From NCBI RefSeq assembly GCF_002920615.1, contig NZ_PQSU01000041.1:1-64000 (forward strand): a DNA stretch of 64,000 nt. Direction: 5' to 3'. The DNA comes from Streptomyces sp. Ru62. GTDB taxonomy: Bacteria > Actinomycetota > Actinomycetes > Streptomycetales > Streptomycetaceae. Below, in pieces: positions 57,684-64,000 of this stretch (position 1 is the stretch's first letter; every line of letters starts with the position of its first letter). The notes under the pieces were generated by a model that ran no database searches, was not told the DNA's origin, and saw only the letters and a list, made by a program, of their open reading frames with translations. The position numbers were made by a program, and so were the translations under genes.

Positions 57684-58094
57684 GCGTACGGCACCTCCTC
57701 CGACCTCCAGGGCATCCTGGTCGCCCGCGCGTCGGGCCGTACGCTCCCCGACAACGGCCACCGCCTCCTGACCCGCACCTCGGTCAGCCGTATGACCACC
57801 AACCACCTCACCGCGGAGCAGCGCGCCCGCGCCACACTCTTCCTGGAGGGGCAGGGCGGGGGCTACGGCGGCCAGGTCGATGTCACCCCGGCCGACCCCT
57901 GGAACGGTTCGGGCCGCTACGGCTGGGTGGGCGGCACGGGTACGACGGCGCACATCGTCCCGCCCACGGGCACGGTCGCCATCCTGCTGACGCAGGTGGC
58001 GATGGAGAACCCGACGCCGACGCCGCTGATGCGGGACTTCTGGAGGAGGGTGGCCGAACGGTCGTCCCGGGCAGGGGCGGTGACCGAGTCCTAA
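57684..58094 (+). pseudogene. C-terminal fragment of a beta-lactamase-family serine hydrolase
   Basis: A + strand open stretch reads YGTSSDLQGILVARASGR, then NGSGRYGWVGGTGTTAHIVP and VAILLTQVAMENPTPTPLMRDF. This is the C-terminal part of class C-like serine hydrolases (KTG-like motif region, then the final strand). The N-terminal half with S-x-x-K is absent. The join with the MmyB fragment at about 57683 lies inside both genes, so a deletion or recombination joined them. Confidence 0.75.
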
Positions 58095-59536
58095 CCGTGC
58101 GCCCGCTGGGCGTGTTCGGGCAGCAGGCCCACCAGCAGGATCGTCAGGACGTCGATGCCCGCGGCGAGGGCGAAGACCAGTTCCGCGGCGGCGAGGCAGG
58201 AAGGGACGGACGGGTGCCCGGCCCGGGCGAGGAACACCGTGCCGAGCGCGGCGACACCGAGGGCGCCGGCGAACTGCTGGACGGCGTTGAGCAGACCCGC
58301 GCCGGTGCCGACTTCCTCGGCGGTGGCATCGCCGATGATGAAATCGACCAGCGGCACGAACACCAGTCCGGAGCCGAAGCCGGTGAGCAGCAGCGCGGGC
58401 GCCAGTTTCCAGACGGTGATGCCGGCGCCCCAGTGGGCGAGGGACCACCACAGGCCGAGCAGGCCGAGGACGGCGACCGCCAGCCCCACGCGCAGCCCGG
58501 CGCGTCCCAGCTTCTCGGCGAGCACGGCGCCCGAGAGCAGGACGGCGACGGCGGTGCCGAGGGCCCAGGGGATCAGCGTGAGGCCCGTGTGCAGCGGCGT
58601 CCAGCGCATGCCCTGTTGCAGCAGCAGGTTGATGACGAGGACGAACCCGCTCAGTGAGGCGTAGAACCCGGCCACGATCACCAGGCCGACGACGAAGCTG
58701 CGCCTGCGGAACAGCGACGGCGTGATGACCGGGTGCTCGCTGTGCCGCTGTGAGACGGCGAACAGGGCGAGCAGGACGACCGCGGCGGCCATCATGACGT
58801 AGGTCCAGACGGGCCAGCCGAGTTCGCGCCCCTGGATGAGCGGGACGATCAGCAGGGCGGAGGCGGCGGTGAGCAGGCCGACGCCGGTGAGGTCGAGGCG
58901 GGCGGCCGGGTCCTCCCCGCCCCGGCGGGGCAGGACGCGCCGTCCCAGTACGGCGGCGACGACGCCGAACGGGACGTTGATCAGGAAGATGGATCGCCAC
59001 TGGCTGCCGAACAGGTCCAGGTGGAGCAGCCAGCCGGCCAGGATGGGCCCGCCCACCATGGTGAGCCCCATCAGGGGGCCGACCGGGGTCAGCGCCTTGC
59101 GCAGGTGCTGGGGCGGGAACACGACCTTCACGAGGGCCAGGCCCTGCGGGATCATCACCGACCCGCACAGGCCCTGCACCGTGCGGGCGACGATCAGGAA
59201 AACCGGGTCGGGGGCGAGACCGCAGGCCAGCGAGGCGAGGGTGAAGCCGGCCATGCCGAGCAGGAACAGCCGGCGGCGCCCGAGCAGGTCCCCGAGCCGT
59301 CCCGAGGTGACGAGGCCGAGCGCGAAGGCCGCGGTGTAGGCGCTCAGTACCCACTGCACCGTCACCTCGCCGCCGCCGAGGTCGGCGCGGATGGAGGGGC
59401 CGGCGAGGTTGGCGATGCTGGAGTCGATCAGATCCATGAGGTCGGCCAGGACCACGACGGCCAGGACGAGCCAGGCGGTGCGCGGCGGGGGTGCGGGGGT
59501 GGTGGGCGCTTGGGGTGCGTGCTGATGGATGGACAC
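58091..59536 (-). CDS. DHA2-type MFS exporter
   Basis: The 481-residue protein has about 14 transmembrane helices. Motifs are LMDLIDSSIANLAGPSIRADL in helix 1 (DHA2 motif D1), GRLGDLLGRRRLFL (loop 2-3) and WRSIFLINVPFGV. The start is GTG 59536, preceded by the -10 box TAGAAC at the right distance for a leaderless mRNA. The intergenic region to the TetR gene carries seven GAAC/GTTC palindromes, so tight repression is likely. Confidence 0.93.
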   Translation of the reverse strand: MSIHQHAPQAPTTPAPPPRTAWLVLAVVVLADLMDLIDSSIANLAGPSIRADLGGGEVTVQWVLSAYTAAFALGLVTSGRLGDLLGRRRLFLLGMAGFTLASLACGLAPDPVFLIVARTVQGLCGSVMIPQGLALVKVVFPPQHLRKALTPVGPLMGLTMVGGPILAGWLLHLDLFGSQWRSIFLINVPFGVVAAVLGRRVLPRRGGEDPAARLDLTGVGLLTAASALLIVPLIQGRELGWPVWTYVMMAAAVVLLALFAVSQRHSEHPVITPSLFRRRSFVVGLVIVAGFYASLSGFVLVINLLLQQGMRWTPLHTGLTLIPWALGTAVAVLLSGAVLAEKLGRAGLRVGLAVAVLGLLGLWWSLAHWGAGITVWKLAPALLLTGFGSGLVFVPLVDFIIGDATAEEVGTGAGLLNAVQQFAGALGVAALGTVFLARAGHPSVPSCLAAAELVFALAAGIDVLTILLVGLLPEHAQRAHG

Positions 59537-59693
59537 GAACAGTGTTCTACAAGCGAACAGTGTTCTTAGCAATACGAACGCCGTTCCCAGTGAGGTAGAA
59601 CACTGTTCGCCAGTCTCCGGAACGCGGGCGTTCGCCGCCGTGCAGAACGCTGTTCGCCTCCTCACCGAACCGCGTTCGGAGGTTGACTAGACT
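59537..59693. promoter_or_regulatory. Seven-palindrome operator array with divergent leaderless promoters
   Basis: GAAC-N3-GTTC occurs at 59537, 59555, 59576, 59598, 59645 and 59667 (11 bp each); the copy at 59620-59633 has six bases between arms. For the MFS gene, TTGCTA and TAGAAC are 17 bp apart, with one palindrome in the spacer and one over the -10/start. For the TetR gene, TAGACT (59688-59693) is 7 bases before its ATG. The TetR protein should bind many of these sites. Confidence 0.85.
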
Positions 59694-59699
59694 CCCCGT

Positions 59700-60446
59700 A
59701 TGTCACCGACTCCGCAGCAGCGGCGCGCAGCACGGCACCAGCTCGGCACCGGCCCGGCCACTCCCGCGGCCCAGCGCGGGCCGTCCGGCGGGCGCAAGAA
59801 GCCGATCACGGTCGAAGCCATCATCAGCACCGCGTTCGCCATCGTGGAGAAGGAGGGCTACGAGGCCCTGACGATGCGGCGCGTCGCCACCGCGCTGGAG
59901 ACGGGACCGTCGTCGCTCTACGCCCACGTGGTCAACAAGGAGGACCTGGACGAGCTGCTCATCGGCCGTCTGTGCGCCGGGATCGAGCTGCCCGAGCCGG
60001 ACCCCGCCCGCTGGCGGCAGCAGATCACCGGCGTCTGCGCCCAGCTGCGCGACCAGTACCTGCGGTACCCGGGCATCTCCCGGGCGGCCTTCGCCGCCGC
60101 TCCGTCCAACCTGGACACGCTGCGCGTCAGCGAGGGAATGCTCGCCATCCTGCTCGCCGGGGGCATCGACCCGCAGGTCGCCGCCTGGGCGATCGACTCG
60201 CTCCAGCTCTACGTCAACGCCTACAGCCTGGAGGTCTCCCTGGCGAACAGGCGGATCAGCCGGAGCGACGACACCTGGGTGGTCAGCCGTGACGAACTGC
60301 TCCGCCGATTCGCCGCGCTGCCCGACACCTTCCCCCGGACCAGGCGCTACGCCGCCGAGCTGACCGCCGGGACCGTCCAGGACCGCTTCGACTTCACCAT
60401 CGGCCTGATGATCGACGGGCTCCCGGGGGCACGGCGGGACGCGTGA
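59700..60446 (+). CDS. TetR-family repressor with TetR_C_1-like domain
   Basis: The 248-residue protein has a basic N-terminal extension (~1-35) and then an HTH (YEALTMRRVATALETGPSSLYAHVVNK). The C-terminal TetR_C domain has LQLYVNAYSLEV and FTIGLMIDGL, close to the classical tetracycline-repressor class. ATG at 59700, probably leaderless. It very likely represses the MFS gene across the GAAC array. The ligand is probably the exported drug. Confidence 0.93.
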   Translation: MSPTPQQRRAARHQLGTGPATPAAQRGPSGGRKKPITVEAIISTAFAIVEKEGYEALTMRRVATALETGPSSLYAHVVNKEDLDELLIGRLCAGIELPEPDPARWRQQITGVCAQLRDQYLRYPGISRAAFAAAPSNLDTLRVSEGMLAILLAGGIDPQVAAWAIDSLQLYVNAYSLEVSLANRRISRSDDTWVVSRDELLRRFAALPDTFPRTRRYAAELTAGTVQDRFDFTIGLMIDGLPGARRDA

Positions 60447-60579
60447 CCAGGCCCGGGTCTCGTACGGCGTAACCGGCACGGGATGTGAGGCGGGCGGCCG
60501 GGCACGATGGTTCCGACGGGGGCTTCATGCCTCCCTCACGTCTCTGTCAGGTGCCCCAGGGAGAGAAGGGAGATCCGCC

Positions 60580-61137
60580 ATGGCCGCGCAAGGCCCCGCG
60601 ACTCACCCCACGGCCGAGCTCGACGCCCGCTACAGTTCCGCGACCAACCCCCGCCCGGGTGCCGCGGACGTCACCGCCACCGAGTGGGCCGAGGCCCGGC
60701 GGAAGCTGGAGGCCGCCGAGATCTTCTGGGTCTCCACAGTGCGGCCCGACGGCCGGCTGCACGTCACCCCCGTCATCGCCACCTGGCACGACGGAGTGCT
60801 GTACTTCGCCACCGGTCCCGGGGAGCAGAAGGCGAGGAACCTCGCCCACGACGCGCACTGCGCGCTGACCACCGGCGGGAACTCCCTCACCCAGGGGCTC
60901 GACCTGGTCGTCGAGGGCACGGCGGCACCCGTCACCGACCGGGCGGCGCTGGAGGAGGTGATCACGGCGTACGAGGCGAAGTACGGGCCCCACATCACCT
61001 CACCCGAGGGCCCCTTCCACGGCATCGGCGACGCGTTCCGCAGGGGGGACGCGGTGCTGTTCGCGCTGACCCCGGCCACGGCCTACGGCTTCGGCCGGAA
61101 CGACGGGGTGTACTCGCACACGCGCTGGACGTTCTGA
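60580..61137 (+). CDS. Pyridoxamine-5'-phosphate-oxidase-family flavin/F420-binding protein
   Basis: The 185-residue split-barrel protein has IFWVSTVRPDGRLHVTPVIATWHDGVLYFATG and KARNLAHDAHCALTTGG, the typical FMN/F420-binding barrel. It lacks the signature residues of true PNPO enzymes, so reduction of a quinone-like or other small molecule is more likely. GGAGAGAAGGGAG SD region before the ATG. Another member of the family starts at 63685. Confidence 0.88.
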   Translation: MAAQGPATHPTAELDARYSSATNPRPGAADVTATEWAEARRKLEAAEIFWVSTVRPDGRLHVTPVIATWHDGVLYFATGPGEQKARNLAHDAHCALTTGGNSLTQGLDLVVEGTAAPVTDRAALEEVITAYEAKYGPHITSPEGPFHGIGDAFRRGDAVLFALTPATAYGFGRNDGVYSHTRWTF

Positions 61138-61438
61138 GGGAGGGCGTCGCGTGTTGCGAGTGATCTCGTACCGCTGACCGGAGAACCCCTGGCGGTGGGG
61201 CGCCCGACATCCGCCGTGATCATCGCCGCCGTGATCAACGTACAACGGCGTGGGGGGGGCTTGCGGCAAGCCCCCGGGGGTGCCGCAGAATCGTCGGCCG
61301 TGGCCGGAAGCCAGGCCGCGATCCGGGGGATGGGGGGTGCGCGACATGCGCGGCTTGTCGTCGACGACAGACCTCACCCGACGTGCGTCGCCCGGCACAC
61401 GTCACCCGGTACGTGTCACTCGACCCACAAGGACGTGC
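61138..61438. other. Intergenic region with a 9-bp hairpin
   Basis: GGGGGCTTG (61255-61263) pairs perfectly with CAAGCCCCC (61267-61275) around a 3-base loop. GCCGTGATCA is repeated just upstream (61214 and 61229). It may terminate the oxidase gene transcript. No gene is supported. Confidence 0.55.
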
Positions 61439-62023
61439 ATGCGCAAGCTCACCTACTTCGTCGCCGGCACCATCGACGGTTTCATCGCGGCCCCCGACGG
61501 CGACTGCGACTTCTTCTCCCCGTACCTGACGGAGGACTACCTCCCGCACCTGACGGCCGAGTTCCCGGAGACGCTGCCCACTCCGGCGCGCGCCGCCTTC
61601 GGCGTCACGGACACCCCCAACACCCACTTCGACACCGTCCTCATGGGCCGCGGCGCCTACGACCCGGGCCTCGCCGTGGGGCTCACCAGCCCTTACGCCC
61701 ATCTGCGGCAGATCGTCCTCTCCCGCTCGCTGGGCACCGGCCCCGACCCGGCCGTCGAGGTCACCACCGAGGACCCGATCGCGCTGGTCCGCCGGCTCAA
61801 GCAGGAGCAGGGCCTGGGCATCTGGCTCTGCGGCGGTGCCGACCTGGCGGGTCAACTCCTCCCGGAGATCGACGAGTTGATCGTCAAGCAGTACCCGGTC
61901 GTGGCCGGTTCGGGAATTCCCCTCTTCCGCGCCGAGTTCTCGCCGCGCGCCTTCAGGCTCGCCGGCAGTCGCGTGTTCGACAACGGGAACCTCGTCCTCA
62001 CCTACACGAAGGCGTCCGCCTGA
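61439..62023 (+). CDS. Dihydrofolate-reductase-family (RibD C-terminal-like) protein
   Basis: The 194-residue protein starts MRKLTYFVAGTIDGFIA and has TVLMGRGAYDPG and GIWLCGGADLAGQLL, the NADPH-binding blocks of the DHFR/RibD_C superfamily, and ends NGNLVLTYTK. It is not the folate enzyme itself. It is probably a NADPH-dependent reductase of unknown substrate, common in actinomycetes. AAGGA precedes the ATG by six bases. Confidence 0.88.
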   Translation: MRKLTYFVAGTIDGFIAAPDGDCDFFSPYLTEDYLPHLTAEFPETLPTPARAAFGVTDTPNTHFDTVLMGRGAYDPGLAVGLTSPYAHLRQIVLSRSLGTGPDPAVEVTTEDPIALVRRLKQEQGLGIWLCGGADLAGQLLPEIDELIVKQYPVVAGSGIPLFRAEFSPRAFRLAGSRVFDNGNLVLTYTKASA

Positions 62024-62087
62024 AGGTCACCCGGTGCGGCCGGGAAAATCGCGTGACGCGTCGCGCCCGGCCGTCAATAATCCCGGC

Positions 62088-62999
62088 GTGGCCACCCTGA
62101 ACGTCGAAACGGCTGACCGCGGGCCGTCCCCCCGGCCCTCCCTGACAGCGCGGGCCGGACGCGGCTTCGACGCGATCCCGCCGACGGCGCTGGTCCTGCT
62201 CGGCATCGTCAGCGTGCAGGTGGGCTCGGCACTGGCCAAGCACCTGTTCAGCGCGGTGGGCAGCTTCGGGACGGTCGCGCTGCGGCTGTTCTTCGCGGCG
62301 GCGGTGCTGGTGGTGGTGTGGCGGCCGTCGCCGCGTATGCGTCGTCGCGCGTGGACGGTCGTGGTCGGCTACGGCGTGGTCCTCGGCCTGATGAACCTGT
62401 GCTTCTACCTGGCCCTGGCCCGGATTCCGCTGGGGATCGCGGTGACCACCGAGTTCCTCGGGCCGCTGGTGGTGGCGTTGGCCGGGTCGCGGCGATGGCT
62501 GGACGCGTTCTGGGCCCTGCTCGCGGCAGGCGGTGTGGTCCTGCTGATGGAGGGACGCGGCGACCTCGACCTCGCGGGTTTTCTGTTCGCCCTGGCCGCG
62601 GGAACGTGCTGGGGCCTGTACATCCTGCTCGGCGCGGCACTGGGCCGCCACACCACGGAGGGCAACGGTCTGGCTCTGGGGATGGCCGTCGCGGCGCTGG
62701 TGGCTGTGCCGTTCGGCGTGGCCGACAGCGGAACGGCGCTCACCCAGCCATGGGTCCTGCTCGCAGGGCTCGGCGTGGCACTGCTGTCGTCGGTGATCCC
62801 GTACTCGCTGGATCTGGAGGCACTGCGCAGGATCCCCCCGCGCGTGTTCGGCATCCTGATGAGCCTCGAACCGGCGATGGCGGCCCTCATCGGCCTCGTC
62901 GTGCTGCACGAGTCGCTGCACTGGTCGCAGTGGCTGGCGGTGCTGTGCGTGGTGGCCGCGTCGGCGGGCGCCACCCACGGCACCCGCCCGGACGCCTAG
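62088..62999 (+). CDS. EamA-family (DMT) transporter, RhtA-like
   Basis: The 303-residue membrane protein has ten predicted helices in two EamA repeats. The first has SALAKHLFSAVGSFGTVALRLFFA. The second has AGTCWGLYILLGAALGR and SSVIPYSLDLEALRRIPPRVFGILMSLEPAMAAL, the RhtA-type signature. It likely exports amino acids such as threonine or homoserine. GTG start at 62088. AATAAT (62075-62080) lies 7 bases upstream, which suggests a leaderless transcript. Confidence 0.9.
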   Translation: MATLNVETADRGPSPRPSLTARAGRGFDAIPPTALVLLGIVSVQVGSALAKHLFSAVGSFGTVALRLFFAAAVLVVVWRPSPRMRRRAWTVVVGYGVVLGLMNLCFYLALARIPLGIAVTTEFLGPLVVALAGSRRWLDAFWALLAAGGVVLLMEGRGDLDLAGFLFALAAGTCWGLYILLGAALGRHTTEGNGLALGMAVAALVAVPFGVADSGTALTQPWVLLAGLGVALLSSVIPYSLDLEALRRIPPRVFGILMSLEPAMAALIGLVVLHESLHWSQWLAVLCVVAASAGATHGTRPDA

Positions 63000-63154
63000 G
63001 GTCGCGTCCGGACATCTGGTGCCGCATCTGGACGCCTGGTGCCCCATCAGGCGACGTCTGCCGCGGAGTTCCCCGTCCCGCCCGGCTGATTCTCCATGTA
63101 TCCCGTCCGGAAAACACACTGGATCGGGGCCGCACCACACCTTACGGTGGCGCC

Positions 63155-63535
63155 ATGAGCGATCACCCGCAAGCGCCTGTCGCACCCGTCGAGGCCTATG
63201 AACCCCCCTACTACGTGGCCGTCTTCACCACGGTGCGCACCGAGGACCAGAGCGGGTACCGCGAGACCAACGCACGCATGGAGGACCTGGTCAAGGACGT
63301 CCCCGGGTTCCTGGGGATGGACCACGCGCAGACTCCCGGCGGGCTGGGCATCACCGTCGGGTACTTCCGCGACGCCGACGCCCTCGCCGAGTGGCGCGGC
63401 AACGCGGAGCACCGCGCGGCACAGAAGCGTGGGCGAACCGAGTGGTACCAGAGCTACACGCTGCACGTGGCGAGAGTGGAGCGGAGCCACGGGTTCACCC
63501 GAGCGGAGGTCCCGCAGAGCCCGGCGGCGGACTGA
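63155..63535 (+). CDS. Antibiotic biosynthesis monooxygenase-like (ABM) protein
   Basis: The 126-residue ferredoxin-like dimer protein has YYVAVFTTVRTEDQSGY, GFLGMDHAQTPGGLGITVGYF and AEHRAAQKRGRTEWYQSYTL. This is the ABM domain with the usual His and Trp. Family members are cofactor-independent quinone-forming monooxygenases or heme-degrading enzymes. Here it stands alone; no PKS cluster is linked. ATG, weak SD. Confidence 0.88.
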   Translation: MSDHPQAPVAPVEAYEPPYYVAVFTTVRTEDQSGYRETNARMEDLVKDVPGFLGMDHAQTPGGLGITVGYFRDADALAEWRGNAEHRAAQKRGRTEWYQSYTLHVARVERSHGFTRAEVPQSPAAD

Positions 63536-63684
63536 CCGGTCGAAGGGCTCGGTGGTGGCCTGACGGGCCCCGGACGGTGCTGCCGTCCGCCCATGAGGCC
63601 GGTGGGGAGGATCTCCATCGGTCGCGGGGAGTAGGTCCTGCGCCTCAGGCGCGCTTGCCGCCCGCCTGGCTAGGGTCGGTCCTC

Positions 63685-64000
63685 ATGGAGACCACGGGAA
63701 TCGTTCGCCGCCGGACGGCGGAGCGTATGCGCGACACTCTGGAGCGGCTCCTCACCGAGCGGGACGTGTGGGTGTCGACGGCTCACCCTGAACACGGGCC
63801 GCACCAGGTGCCACTGTGGTTCCTGTGGGACGGGCGAGCGGTGTGGATGTGCACCGGCGCCGCTTCCGTGACCGCGCGGAACCTCCGCGAAGAGCCGCGC
63901 GTGCGCCTGTCGCTCCCGGACACCTTCGAAGTGGTGCTCCTCCAGGGCGAGGCGGAGTGCTTCCCGGACCAGGAGGTGCCCGCGGGCGCAGCGGAGGCGT
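63685..64000 (+). CDS. Pyridoxamine-5'-phosphate-oxidase-family protein, partial
   Basis: 105 codons are present before the window ends. The protein has LLTERDVWVSTAHPE and QVPLWFLWDGRAVWMCTG, with ARNLREEPRVRLSLP. This is the FMN-binding split barrel, related in fold to 60580-61137. TAGGGT (63671-63676) is a possible -10 box only 8 bases from the ATG, so the leader is very short. Confidence 0.82.
   Translation, partial: METTGIVRRRTAERMRDTLERLLTERDVWVSTAHPEHGPHQVPLWFLWDGRAVWMCTGAASVTARNLREEPRVRLSLPDTFEVVLLQGEAECFPDQEVPAGAAEA

Noticed and set aside
1..64000. tRNA or rRNA genes
   Set aside because: I looked for T-loop type GTTCGAAT sequences and rRNA-like stretches and found none that could fold as a tRNA. 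A covariance-model search would settle it.

Overview
The window is high-GC actinomycete chromosome, almost certainly Streptomyces. Codon third positions are strongly G/C. There is an SsgA-like sporulation protein, a family confined to sporulating actinomycetes. Several genes appear to be read from leaderless mRNAs, and there is a very high density of TetR-family regulators next to single reductases, hydrolases and exporters. I see no rRNA, tRNA, CRISPR array or intact insertion sequence. The one mobile-element-like gene is an orphan D5/P4-type helicase at 23877-25400. The content is accessory rather than housekeeping. 
 Layout. 1-10 kb: ECF sigma factor, a zinc alcohol dehydrogenase, two closely related TetR regulators, a cupin, a universal stress protein, an SsgA-like protein, a coiled-coil/winged-helix regulator, twin alpha/beta hydrolases and an SDR. 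10-20 kb: a broken FAD oxidase, a secreted hydrolase, an MFS exporter with its TetR partner, a membrane-anchored Mrr-like protein, another TetR, a flavin disulfide reductase, msrA and a Tat-exported epoxide-hydrolase-like protein. 20-31 kb: a SnoaL-like/muconolactone-isomerase-like/WrbA operon, a second copy of the coiled-coil regulator, TetR, the orphan helicase, a frameshifted LysR gene, an SDR lacking its catalytic Tyr, a CGNR zinc-finger regulator, TetR, SnoaL-like, glyoxalase and NmrA-like genes. 31-43 kb: a secreted GH92 mannosidase, a DJ-1/PfpI protein, a class V aminotransferase, a YbfB-type MFS, small hypothetical proteins, a lipoprotein and a large secreted BNR-repeat protein. 43-53 kb: MFS/MarR pair, a fused HTH/MarR regulator with a DUF4097 protein, DinB-like proteins, a second-type methionine aminopeptidase, a hydrolase/AraC pair and a secreted protein. 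53-64 kb: a tightly overlapped four-gene operon (EF-hand protein, isopropylmalate-dehydrogenase-like, isochorismatase-like, carboxyl-methyltransferase-like), a deletion scar between two gene fragments, a DHA2 exporter facing a TetR across an array of seven palindromes, and small flavin, DHFR-like and monooxygenase proteins. 
 How it works together. Most genes look like single-enzyme responses to electrophiles, quinones, peroxides or drugs, each behind its own repressor. Three regulatory networks can be read directly from repeated sites. (1) GTMACC-N9-GGTGAC occurs four times, at msrA, the Tat hydrolase, a 64-residue protein and the CGNR gene itself. (2) An AGAC/GGTC-type site lies in five promoter regions spread over 23 kb. 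(3) GAAC-N3-GTTC palindromes fill the MFS/TetR intergenic region at 59.5 kb. The four-gene operon at 53.7-57.0 kb is the best candidate for an undescribed biosynthetic or modification pathway. 
 Caveats. Functions come from reading motifs, not from database searches. Three genes carry indels that could be real decay or assembly errors.
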